DNA of 64,000 nt from Pleodorina starrii. Its lineage: Eukaryota; Chlorophyta; Chlorophyceae; Chlamydomonadales; Volvocaceae. Of the stretch, positions 1 through 11,007 are shown in pieces. Each line of letters opens with the position of its first letter. The first letter of the stretch is position 1. The stretch lies in NCBI GenBank assembly GCA_030267565.1, contig BRXU01000009.1, forward strand, positions 409,501 through 473,500, written 5' to 3'. The position numbers and the translations under genes are program-made. The notes below the pieces were generated by a model that had not been told where the DNA came from, made no database searches, and saw only the letters and a program-made list of their open reading frames with translations.

Positions 1-1495
1 ACGGCGGTTGTGTCCTCACTGTCCCAGAAGCGCTTGTTGAGCTTTGTTGGGGAGTTTGTTGGGGGAGGGGTAGGGAGGGGGAGGGGTAGGGAGGGCAAAG
101 CGCTGCGAAGGGGAGGTAGGGGGTGGCATTGCTGGTGTGCTAGGCGGATGTACAGAGGGAGTCATGTGCAGCACTGAGTGGGGGAAGAACGGCTGTGGTG
201 CTTGACGATAGCGAATGGCTTGGCTTGCCTAGCTTGGGGCAATCGAGTGGGTGTAGGAAAGATGCGCCGCAGCGAGAGAAAGTGGGCGGGAGGTGTTGGA
301 GGGCATTGGGAGGTGGGAGGGTACGGTAACAGCACACCCTGCACCCTGTGGAAGTGTCGTACATTTCGGTTGGGCGGCTGCGCGGCAGTTCGGCGGGGGA
401 AGCTTTGCATTGCTGGGCCTGTCGCACTCGTGTTCTGTACGTTTAGTGCAAAAAGGCGCCACCTTTGCGGTGCCAGGGCGGTGAAAATTCGTATGGAGAA
501 TGCTGTTGATTTGGTTGGTTGGTTGGTTGGTGGGTTGGTGGGTTGCAGCGCATGCACGGGTAATGCGCAGTAGCCTAACCCTATGTGATGCATTCTGCCG
601 CGCACACACACACACATGCCGTGACTGTTGCCGTTCGCTCCCAGATTGAACGTTTAGGCTGCGTGTTGGGCTGCGGGGCCAAATGGGCTGCTAAGTGCTG
701 ACTGGAGGGCGGCTGACTGGACACTGGGCTGGACTGGGCTGGAATTGTCACGGGGAAAAACGTCATAGAGCGCTATTGGAAGAAAAAGTTGGAGCTTGTG
801 CCTGCTGCAGTATGCTTGCTTGCTTGCTTAAAAAATGTGGATTAACGCTGGCTTCGATCGCGCTAGCTAGCGTTGTGTTGCTGCTGCTTTGCCTGCCTTC
901 TCAAGCGTCACCTCGTAAAGCGGCACCGGAAGTACCGCCTGCAGTGCATATCGTTTAGTGTCATAGTTACTGACAGTCGTGTGCAGGATTGGATTTGCGA
1001 GTTCGCGTTTCTTTGGCCTCGTTCGCCGGTCGCCAGCGGGCGGCACAGCTTGGCTGACGCTGCAAATGTGAGCTGTAGTTTCTGTCATTCATTGTCGTTT
1101 CCGGGAGCAGGTGTATGTTGAATGATGACTGCCAGTTTATCTTATTGACAAAGATATGCGGATGGTTGCGGGCTTGCAAGTTGTGCGCCGTCGATGTACG
1201 GCACTGTATACGACGCGCTATGCGTCGTTTTGCGTAGTGCTGGCGTCTATGCACAGTCCACTTCGTCGGCGTCGCACGGCTTGCGATGGGGGGACGCGTT
1301 GGTTTCCCTTCACGGCAATCGTTAATGCAGGGGTTTGCTAATGGAAAAACCAAAGGGTGGGTGTACTGACGTTCGGAACTACGGGTGCACTGACGATGGG
1401 CTTGATGGACAAGGGGTTGGTGTCGGCTTCCTTGAAGCCGGAAAAAGGGCGGGGCCCCACTAAATCCGTACGGGTTAAGTTGAGTGCTAGGGCGG

Positions 1496-1757
1496 CGAGG
1501 GCGTGAAGTAGTGTGAGAGTGTCGACATTCCTGCTGATAGACAGCCAGAGCTTTTCCCGAAATGCCTGCTAGCCGAGTCGTTATCAAGGCCTGCCGGCGC
1601 CGCGCGAAGCGCGTCATCCCGTCGGGTGCATGAGCGCATGTGCGCATCCACCGAAATACGGCATTTCCAAAGCGAGCGGCGAGGGCGTCAACTGTGAGAG
1701 TGCGGCATGTCGACATTCCTGCTGATAGGCAGCCAGAGCTTTATATCTGAAATGCCT
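1496..1757. repeat. Imperfect direct duplication of about 70 bp
   Basis: The stretch around 1496-1575 (GAGGGCGT, then GTGAGAGTG, then GTCGACATTCCTGCTGATAG and CAGCCAGAGCTTT) recurs around 1682-1757. The second copy has small insertions and substitutions. The copies are about 185 bp apart in the same orientation. I see no coding frame that explains it. Confidence 0.7.
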
Positions 1758-4303
1758 GCGGCTTCAGCAATCCGACCCATGTTTAGCATCGCGCGCCGTC
1801 TCGGCACTGTGCAACTCTTCCGGCCAGCGCATTGGCTGAAGTTACTTGACAGTAGACATGGAGTGTATCATTTACACATCACGCAGGCTGACTTGCCAAT
1901 AGAAGGACAGCGGAACTGTTTGCGAGGGTTGCGACGACGTGCAGTTGCCGACGAGAGTGCACAGGCTTCGCTACTGAGGTATTCGCCGTAGAGGAGGCTT
2001 GACTGCTTTAACATTAGGACAGGGAATGTAGAAGTCCATCCCCTAGGTTGCCGACTGGACTTGTTGGGCGGCCCGCTGAAGACCGCTGCATAGGGCTGCA
2101 TCGTGCGTGCATCGGCGGCTTGGCGTCCAACAACCAGCAGTTTGCCCCTCATGGTTTGCTCCTTGCAACCTTTGTAATAGCAATATGCGTCAAGACGATC
2201 GGACCGGCTAGCAGAGCTGCTGTGGTGTGGTCGCGGGAAGAATGTTCGCAATGCAAACATAGTTTGTTTCCGAAACGAAGATTCATTTCACGCCGTCATG
2301 TCAGAATTCCACCTTAAGGAACGATGAATCTTCTGGAATTAATTATAGGCCGAGAGGTGATGGTTTGACCTCGGCCTCGGTCCATGGAGACTGCCAAACT
2401 GGTTTGTACTCATGCGATGTTGGGTTCCAATAATAAATTTACCGTGCAATAAAGAATGTAATCTTTTACTTATGGAGTCTTTCCGTTGACCGAAAGTCTA
2501 CACTTGTCCAATTACTTCCCTGAACCCAGAACCCAGAACCCAGAACCCAGACACGCACGCACGCACGGACATGGGCAATCCTACAGGGCGGGGCCCCCCT
2601 GGGCGCTTCGCGCTGGGGCCCCGCCCAAAAAAAGATACGTGCACTGATGTCGATGTCGCGTCGGGGTGGCCACGGCCGTTGCGATGGCTCATATGCTGCA
2701 TTATTAATTAATTACAGAGGAGCTGGATAACAGCTACATAGTGCGATCGCACGACTCTGTGGGTCTAATGTTCAATAGAACATCTAGACCAGGCCACTAA
2801 CCAATTCACTGGCGAATTCGCCTCATTGGAAAGGGATCCCACTCTGTGAGATGAAAGTCTTCGACTACGTGTGCCAATTCCGATTCCCTGAAACGAAACG
2901 GTACCCAGGCTAGCGAAGGGGGAGGCAAAAGGGAATCGGAGTCAAGGCAAAACCTCCCCCGCTCAGGGACCGGCCTAAAGACGAGCACACGTATCCTGCA
3001 ACTACCCACCCATATGCTGCATGACCTCCCCGGGTGGGGTGGCCTGCGCGCTCGCACACACTCTGAGCTTGCTGCTGCTTCTGCGCGTGCCTGATGAATG
3101 GATAATCTCATGCAGACTCGCCTTTTGAAGAGCCTTCCAGTTCGGAAAGAGGCGATTGGTCAGCTTACTCCAGGCTTACTCGGAAAGAATTGACGGCTTG
3201 CAAGCACGTGTGGAGCCAGCGGAACAACGTGGGCCGCCTCGCGCGCGCGAGTAATGTCTGGTAGTGTGCTGCATAAATGCATGGGTGTCATGCTGGTTTG
3301 CTGCCCAGGAAAGTCCAGGAAGGAGGTCGGTGCTCGGTGGGGGGGGTCATAAACGTGCGTCCGTGGCCACCGCACTGCGTCGCCACACCCTGGGGCCGCT
3401 GCCTTATCCGGGGCCGCTGCCTTACTGTTCATTCCCGGGGAGAAGCGCGAGGGCCCCTCGACGGTCCCCCGCCTCTCGCCGCGCGACTGAACTGCGACTG
3501 AATTGCATGTGAGCAACGACGTGTTGTGGTGGATGGACAAACCTGCTGTCGTGTCTTGTAGCTGAGGTGACACTGCCTGATGGACAACGGCAAATAAAAG
3601 AGATTACGTAAATTTCCGGTTGCGTGCGCCCGCACACCTGCGTTTGCGTTTGCAGGCTGACTGCGGTTGGTTTGAAGGCTCGCTGCATAGCCACAGTACG
3701 GGCGTGTGGGTACCCGTATGCGTGCTGCGGGCTGGGCGCCGGGATGCGTGTCCCGCCACCCGCATCCGCCCCTGCCGCCAGGCCATATGTACCGGCGCCC
3801 GCTCTTAAGACTTCTGAGCAATGGTCAACATGAAAGAAGAGTTCATTCCTCGAGCGGGTTATCAATCGCCCAGGGCAGGCAGGCGACTCGGGCTCCTCGC
3901 GGACGGCTCCACCTGGCTCCACACACTCCTGGCTCTGTTCGTGGAGTCGCCCACTGCGGCAAGTCTTCAGTCGCGATGCTGCGGGACCAAGGACTGAGTC
4001 CACGCATTGGAAGCACAGGGGCTGGGCGCAGGAACTGAATCCATGCATGCATTTAAGGGCGATGCTGAGGGGGCAGCGAGGCACAACGGATCCACGCATT
4101 TACGCGTTATGTGCTGATGAGGGCTAAGATGTGAATTGCAAGCTGTTGATTACACATTTACATCTGTAATTCGCGGTCGATGCGAGCAAACATTACGACC
4201 GTGACCCACAAGGGTAGGCATAGGTAGGCAAAACGCGGGATGTGTGGCCCCATGGGTCGGCGAATGCGCTGCACTCATTGAGCCGGATAGATATATGGCC
4301 ACG

Positions 4304-4306
<3 letters not shown>

Positions 4307-4336
<30 letters not shown>
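4307..4336. repeat. (AT)15 microsatellite
   Basis: A pure AT dinucleotide run of 30 bases in otherwise GC-rich DNA. Confidence 0.95.
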
Positions 4337-4340
<4 letters not shown>

Positions 4341-5625
4341 CAGTACCCGGAATTGGTCCAAAAGACCAATGAAGGGTTAAGCACAAGAGGAGTTGTGGGC
4401 TCAATATGTGGGGACCAGTACACCCTAGTACACACGTGGGCTGGTCACGTGGCAATACAACCGCGATGTCAGCGGCACCTAGGCGAGCCGAAAACCGAGA
4501 CAAAGACATCGAAGAGTAAGAGCGAACGTATGTGAGTCAAGAGCAAGTAGCGGTGAGGCGGAACGGGGTCCTATAAGGCAAAGCGCCACGGGGACGTCAG
4601 TAAGGGGAGCTCTGATCTGTGTGCCTGCGAGGCCCCGAACAATCGCAAGTATCAGGCATCATGCTGCATTAAAAACGGCCATCGGATGCCAGAGCGGACC
4701 GCAATAGGAAACGCGATGTCGCATGCGTAACGTGCAGGAAGGAGAACCAAGCGCTCGGAGGACGCAAGCTTTGCGCAAAACATAAATGTGAATGAGATTA
4801 GCATAAAAATGCATTTGCCAGGGGCAAAGCACAGGAGCACGGACAGCGGGAAGGTGAAAGCCGGGGGCACGCCCGCCCAGTCGCCCCTGCATGACAAACG
4901 CAAGTTTGGCGAGGTGCAGTTTTTCACAAGAGCTTAGCTGCAATCAGCATTGGTATCTAAACTGTAAGAGTTTCACAAGTTGCCGTTGCGAGTAGCGCGC
5001 TGGCAAGGAAGCGGTTAGCATCGCTCCAGGGCGGCTTCATATATGGGCGGGGTGTCGCGGACGGTGTGCATTCGCATTAGAGTTTGTAATAAGGAGACAA
5101 GGGATACATAAGGGACCGACGCGCAAAGGCCGATGGTGGCAAGGGGGCGGGATCTTCATGAAATGAAACAGGCAAACAGCGCAGCGCTTGAATGAATTGC
5201 ATCGCACCCTCCCCCTGATAAGCTGAACCTCGGTAAATAACTCTGATGTACAACTAGCATTGCGGGCGGTTCAATAGGGGCGCGGTGACTTCTCACCTGG
5301 TGAGACCTTTCCCACTTGCCATCATCGGCCGCACATTGTAGCTGGACATGCTGAAAAACGCAATCACCTGGCCCCGCGATACGTACCCGCCGGAAGAGTT
5401 GGGGACTGCCGCGCTCGCCCCCTCCCCGAGCGTGCTCGTACAGGGGGCATGGCAGTAACACAGCCCTACCATGCGCACACCCCGAGGCCCCTCGCGCACT
5501 CTCCTTGCCACCCATGGATTACGATGCGAGGGTAGAATCTTATCGGTTCGCCGATTCAATGCAGGATAGGAGATGAGGGCGCCGAAGTCTTGGGATTAGA
5601 ATTCTCCCCCACCTACAGTACTGGT

Positions 5626-5634
5626 TATATAAAG
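5626..5634 (+). promoter_or_regulatory. TATA box of the single-exon gene at 5689
   Basis: The sequence TATATAAAG lies 55 bases before the ATG at 5689. Transcription would be expected to start roughly 25-35 bases downstream, which places the in-frame upstream ATG at 5590 outside the transcript. This supports the ATG at 5689 as the start. Confidence 0.6.
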
Positions 5635-5688
5635 CTATGCTGTGTGATCGTGGCATTATGCAGGTGGTTCGAAGAGGGACACATCACC

Positions 5689-6276
5689 ATGGCAACAACG
5701 TCGCTGGAGCTGACCGTCGAGAAGTTTATCGTCGCCACAAACAAACGGTGCAAGATGATGGAGGACTGGCAAGGTGTGGAGGAGAAGAGCCTCGAGAAGG
5801 AGGTGACCAAAGCCGTGAAGGCATACTTGGTCAAGGCCGGGTTCACCGACGTGAAGGACGTGGCCTTGGAGAAACTAGTCGGTGCTGATGGCGATCTGCT
5901 GATCGAGTTTGATGAGCTCCTGTCAGCACGCAAGGACGGGCAGCTCTTCCTGGTTACTGTTGAGGCCAAGCACAAGATCACGACGGAGAAGATCCAAGAC
6001 CGCATTGAGCAGAACAACAAATTCGAAATGTTCCTGAGCGAGCTGCAGAAACGCACCTTCGAGGAGTTGTTGACCATGGACCCCACGGAGGTGCACACTC
6101 AGAATTGCTTGGTGTTGTACGGTTTCGTGAAGGGCAACGCTGCTCAGGTGCTGCACTTCATTGGCGGTGTGCACTTCTCCGAAGCTGATGTCAACCTTGC
6201 CCGAAAGAAGTTTGGCGTAGTGACGCGCGAGGGGCATGCATTCCATGTCACACCGCATGGTCCTCCTCCCGTTTGA
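5689..6276 (+). CDS. Intronless 195-aa protein with PD-(D/E)XK nuclease-like motif
   Basis: Single open exon of 195 codons in a region where every other confident gene has introns. The start at 5689 sits in a CACCATGG context and follows a TATA box at 5626; an in-frame ATG at 5590 lies upstream of that box. The protein begins with a charged helical segment (about residues 30-50, EEKSLEKEVTKAVKAYL). It then shows GDLLIEFDEL (68-77), a short basic turn and LFLVTVEAKHKI (86-97). An acidic residue after a glycine, a hydrophobic beta strand and then E92-x-K94 is the pattern of the PD-(D/E)XK fold, found in restriction-like nucleases and in Crinkler/transposon-associated proteins. The downstream helix IQDRIEQNNKFEMFLSEL is compatible with that fold. 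I do not recognise a named family, so the nuclease assignment is inference from the motif. A TGTAA poly(A) motif lies at 7337-7341, about 1.06 kb beyond the stop. Confidence 0.75.
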   Translation: MATTSLELTVEKFIVATNKRCKMMEDWQGVEEKSLEKEVTKAVKAYLVKAGFTDVKDVALEKLVGADGDLLIEFDELLSARKDGQLFLVTVEAKHKITTEKIQDRIEQNNKFEMFLSELQKRTFEELLTMDPTEVHTQNCLVLYGFVKGNAAQVLHFIGGVHFSEADVNLARKKFGVVTREGHAFHVTPHGPPPV

Positions 6277-7961
6277 CTGGCTGGGTACCTCCCAGGGGGA
6301 TGCAGCAGCGGTGCTCACTTCAAAAAATGACTTTTCTGCCCGCCATCTAAAATGCACCAACGCCATGCTCTCCCTGGTAAAGACGTGCATCCAGCAGAGG
6401 CCGTACGCAGCCCACTTGTTCATGCTGCAGCCGTGCATCCAGTTCCTGCGTGCAGCCACACTCGCAGCGGGCCATGCCAGCTCACGGGATGGGTGAGGGG
6501 AGGGGCCGACATGTTTACGGCAGTTTACGGCCTGAGTCGTGACCAGCATGCAGCGGCCCAATGAACGATGGCCCAGTGTGCAACGGGCCAGCAACGCCAA
6601 GCACCAAGCTGGACCAAACCCCGTCCGCCCTGAGACGGTTTTCGGACTGGGTCTCCACATCCACGCACATGCCGCACTCCTTCCGCTAACCCTCAATGAT
6701 GAGCATCACGACACTCACCGTTGCGACATGCCCGGCATGCGACGGTGCCTACACGGTAAACAGGGGCCAGCCCATGTATGCTGGCAGACACCTGGCCTGA
6801 TGCTGTAGCTGATCCAAATGAATGCTGCTGGAACACGCCCCCCACACTGCACAACGTGCAGAGACTCTGGCGTCCCCTGTGCGGCAGTTCCCCCGTGTCC
6901 TCATACCGTGTATAAAAGCGCAGGCGTGGACCCCGGCGGTCATGCTCCTTGCTCGCCCCGGTCTGACCGATGATGACATGCCACATAAGTAAGACGCCGC
7001 GACACCCCAGCCATGCATTCTCTGACACTGTTATAGTCAAAGGCCCCTACATGACCTCGCTGGGTTTTGAGCGCCCAACGTAAACCCGGTAACTCACGTA
7101 AAGCGTTTGCGGCCAGGAACCGAGCTCAAAATCCAAGACTGCACAACATACATAGCCACAAGGTACACGCTCGGCCCAGAGCCTCCGTAACTTCGGCCAG
7201 ACAGCGGCAGGACCCAATCCTGGGATTGCCGCAGGCCCTTACTTGTATGTATGCGTGGCTCCGTTCGATAATTAACCGTTCGTTACCACAGCTGCCAAGT
7301 CCAGGGCGGGCGTACTCATCAGAGCTGTGGAGCCCTTGTAAATTTTTGTCATCATATTATGAGAACCACGAAAGTACTTCTGGTACGGGCCTACCTGGCT
7401 CACGTAGTCGAATGTCAAAGTCGCGAAGGGACAAATATGGTGTACGATAGCCGGTTACGAAAAGTTTCAGGAGCGCCAAGCCTTCCTTTTGCCATTTCCA
7501 CAATTAATAAACAATACAGTAGGTTATAAAACTTTTCTTGCTGGTATCGACATGACATGCACGTCCTTCATACAAGTCCTCAAGCCTTCTAAGCCCTCGC
7601 CTAGGATATTTGGAGGCATGCGCCACAAAGCGTGAACAATAAATGGAGCAAGGGGTTGAATCAGCGCCATGGTGGGTGGCTCGTCGAAGCGTCGAGCTGT
7701 ACCCTACGAGTCGGGCTTGCCATGCAATCAATCATCAATCTTGCGGGTGACAGTCAGTTTCAATGTCATCAGTTATTGTGAATCGATAGCAGGGAACATC
7801 CAGGCTTCTAGTGGCTTTCTTGCGCTTTTCCCTTCCCACGTCGCACGTGATTTGCTTTACCCTATGCACCCCCTGCAGGACGAATAATAAAACAAATTAA
7901 ACCCATATGTGAAGGATACCCGGACTCTGTCGTTGTTCCTGGCTTCGAGCCGGCCATCGCC
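6277..7961. other. Intergenic 1.7 kb, probably 3' UTR then spacer
   Basis: No coding frame with recognisable content. A TGTAA motif at 7337-7341 could be the poly(A) signal of the gene ending at 6276. The segment from about 7330 to 7900 is AT-richer and precedes the next start codon, so it is the likely promoter side of the gene at 7962. Confidence 0.5.
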
Positions 7962-10900
7962 ATGCCGCTCGCGACGGCAGAAGCCCGGTCGCGCAGCCAG
8001 AGTGGCGCAACCGCAGCACCGCCGGCCCACTCATCAACAAACTCACCGGCGCTGGCAGACGATGAGGAGATTACCGTGTGGCAGCCCGCCGAGCCGCGCC
8101 TGCGCATGTTCTCCCCGGCTGTGCCTCGCCCCGGCAGCGCGGCCGCGACTTCCCCCCGGCGCACCGCCGCAGGCGCAGCCGCAGGCGTAGCCGCCCACCA
8201 CCGCGAGACCTCCCCAACCCATCGACCCGCTTCCGCCTTCTGCGGCAAGCTCTCTATCCCAGGGGAGAACGAGCGCTTTCTAACGCCCACGGTCTCCAGC
8301 CCCGGCGCGGCGCCTGCCGGGCCCTCTCGTGCAGCCCACATCCTCAACAAGGTCCAAGTCATACAGGCGCGAGCCAGCGCCGCACCCCAGAACCTAGGGC
8401 TGCTTTTCGGAGCGCCCACGGCAGCAGCTGCGGCGGCGGCGTCGCCGTCGGCGCCGTACGACTCGCCGCCGGGGTCGCCGCTGCTGGTGGTGCGCAGCGT
8501 GACGCGCCCGCTGCCGCTCCGCCTCCCCACCGCCACCTCCACCAGCCCGGGCAGCCCGCCGTTCCCCACAACTCCCGACCGCACTCGTCGCTTCTCCATG
8601 CCAGGTCCCTTCCTGCCCGCCAGTGCCTCAGGCGGCGGCCTGCAGCTTCCGCCGCCGACACCTCCAGGGGCGACAGCAGACCTCTTCCAGGGCGGCGGAG
8701 CCGACGGGCCGGCGGCGCCGCCGGCGGCCCCTGGCGCCGCCAGCCTGCCTGGCTCTCCCCGGGGGGTCGAGGCATCTGCTCGCGGCACCAGCGGCGCCCG
8801 TCAGCGGGTCAGGAGCCTGTTAGCGAGCTCCAGCGGCGTCAGAACCCTAGGGGCCGACGGCGGCGACGGCAGCAGTACGGCGCTGGCGGCGGCGGGCGGC
8901 AGTCGCAGGTTGACCGGCGTTGGGGACGGCAGCGGCGTCTTCAGTGACGCTGGCGGCGAGAGCAGCGCCGGGGAGGAGTGCGGCCGCAGCCGCGGACGTG
9001 GCGGCGGCGGCGGCGGCGGCAGCGAATGCGGCGGCGGCGGCGGCGAAAGCGGCGGCGAGGGCCGGGCGCACTATCGGCGCCCCTCAATCGTGGCCCCGGG
9101 CGCCAGTGGCCGCTTCTCCTCAGTGGCCGCGGCGGCGGCGCCGCCGCCACTGCCGTCGGCGCCGTCGGCAGCGGGCTCGCCGTCGACGTCGCCGTCGGCG
9201 TCGCCAGTCCTTTGGCCCTGGTCCCACGATAGCTCCAGGGGGCACTCCGCGGCGGACGTTTCGGCCTTTGGCGCCTCGCAGGCGAATCCCAGCTTCCTCA
9301 ACTACCTCAACCTCCCCAACTACCACAACCACCTGTCCCACCTCAACCCACTCCACCACCTCAGCCTCCAGCTTGATGGCCGCGGCAGCATCCTGCCCCT
9401 GCCTTCGCGCAGCACCGTCGGCTTTTCCTCCCCGGTTCGCCCCGTAAGCTCCGCCGCGCTCCTCGTCTCCTCTCGATCCGTTTCCGTCCGCTCCCGGCCG
9501 CGTTCTAGCAGCGTCGGCGGCGCCGCCAACGCAGCAGCCCTAGCCCGTCCCAGCCTCAGCATCACCGGCCGCTCGCCGCCCGGCTCGGCCGGCGGCGCCG
9601 CCGCCGCCGCTGGCGGCAGCGGCGGCGGCGCCGTCGCGGCCGCCGCCGCCGCCATGCCGCCAGGCACCATGTATGAGATCATGCCCGACCTGCACTCGCT
9701 GCCTGCCGCCGCCGCCGCCACCGCCATCCCGCCGGGCGGGAGGGTGGCCCGGGCCATCGCCGGCATCCTCCCCTCGGGCAACCCGGGCACATTCAACCTC
9801 AAGGTCGAGGAGCGGATACACCAGGTACGACACTGGGCCAGTGGGCCAGTGGGCCAGTGGGCCAGTGGGCCAGTGGGCCAGTGGGCCAGTGGGCCAGTGG
9901 GCCAGTGGGCCAGTGGGCCAGTGGGCCAGTGGAACGCGCTGGAGACGCCCCCCCCGGCTCACACTCCGGTTGTTGATGTTGTGGTGGCCCTCCCTCTCCC
10001 GCAGGTCCTCCGCGAGGGGGTGACCAAGACGGCATCCGCCAAGACCGCTGCGGCGGCCCCCAACCCGTCCGTCCTCAAGATGCTGCATGTAGGGCCGGGG
10101 GGTGTGTTGGCTCGGGAGTGTGTTGGCTCGGGGGTGTGGCAAGTGGCATACGGAATCGGGCTCGAGTTCGGGTTGAGGTCGAGGTTGAGGAGGGTCCAGC
10201 GGCTGCTTTTCCCTATCTCTGTCATGCGGTGCATGCAGCGACCCGGCCTGCCCGACCCGCCTCTGACTCGCCTCCGACCCGCCTCCGACCCCGGCCCTGT
10301 GACAGGACCGCCACGAGGCTGAGGCGCAGCGCAACCGCGTGGAGACCGCCTTCAGCAGCGGCAACCCCGCAGTCTGGATGCACCAGATCATGGCGGAGAC
10401 CGGCGCAGCGGCACCGCCCTGGTCTGCGGCACTGGCGCAACAGCAGCAGCAGCAGCAGCGGCAGGCCCAGCAGGTGAGGCAGACGCAGCAGCAGCGCCAG
10501 CAGCCGCAGCAGCAGGGCCGCCTCAACCACGCACAGTCCGGACGGCAGCCAGGAAACTCTAAGCAGCTGAGCCGACAGAAGTCCATCAAGTCACAACGCA
10601 GCCTCACTCAGCAGCAACAGCAACAGCAGCAGCAGCAGCTGCAGCCGGTGAAGCTCATGTCCAAAACAAGCAACGTGCAGCCGTTTGTGGGCGCCGCTGC
10701 CGCTGGCGCGGCGGCGGCAGCGGCGGCGGCGGCGGCCGGCGGCGGCTCTTTGCCTCAGCGGCTGTCATCGGCGCTGGGTCCAGGTGTGCCGCGGCACACC
10801 TCGGCGGAGACGCTGCACCTGCAGAGCATGTCGTACTTGGCGTCAAAGGAGGCCTGCCGTACACTGGCGGCGGACGCCCGGCCGGCGGTGAGCATCAACC

Positions 10901-11007
10901 TGCGTGAGGTCCTGTTGGAGGGGGCGGCGGCCGGCGGTGGAAGCGGAGGAGGGGCGAGTCCGGTGCGGCCTCGGTCTGGCGCAGGCAAGGTGCGCTTCCA
11001 GGAGTGA
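7962..11007 (+). CDS. 882-aa low-complexity Ala/Gly/Ser/Pro/Gln-rich protein
   Basis: Exons: 7962-9824, 10005-10088, 10306-11007; all junctions are phase 0, giving 882 residues. I do not recognise the protein. Residues 1-590 are proline/serine/alanine/glycine-rich, with acidic and glycine runs near 325-365. A less biased stretch around 565-680 (MYEIMPDLHSLP, VARAIAGILPSGNPGTFNLK, EAEAQRNRVETAF, AVWMHQIMAET) is the best candidate for a folded part. The C-terminal third has polyglutamine runs, one poly-alanine run, and ends near KVRFQE. Intron 1 (9825-10004) is made largely of an 8-bp tandem repeat, is 180 nt long and has no stop in frame, so retention would insert 60 residues. Intron 2 is 10089-10305. 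I see no clear TGTAA downstream; AATAAA occurs near 11139. The long biased open frame with intact splice phases supports a real gene, but its function is unknown. Confidence 0.65.
9834..9932. repeat. 8-bp minisatellite (GTGGGCCA) in intron 1
   Basis: About twelve uninterrupted copies of GTGGGCCA follow the splice donor at 9825. Three units make 24 nt, so the repeat reads as an 8-residue peptide repeat if retained in mRNA. Confidence 0.95.

Larger units (their letters stand above)
1..5688. other. 5.7 kb without a recognisable gene
   Basis: No open frame here has a recognisable domain or a convincing exon series on either strand. Composition is more AT-rich than the rest of the window in several places. 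The region holds simple repeats (GGTT-type near 510-545, CA near 602-614, an AT run at 4307-4336), an imperfect duplication near 1.5-1.75 kb and GC-rich inverted repeats near 1447 and 2587-2626. It may include the 3' UTR of a gene to the left. I see nothing else that I can support. Confidence 0.6.

Noticed and set aside
2277..2333. Inverted repeat GAAGATTCAT/ATGAATCTTC with a 37-nt loop
   Set aside because: A perfect 10-bp stem, but the loop is long and there is no flanking duplication or other copy, so chance in an AT-richer stretch is adequate.
5590..5688. Upstream in-frame ATG at 5590 as start of the single-exon gene
   Set aside because: It lies upstream of the TATA box at 5626, and the intervening residues look like translated promoter sequence.
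9839..10035. Minus-strand peptide HWPTGPLA repeats
   Set aside because: By-product of the GTGGGCCA intron repeat read in reverse.
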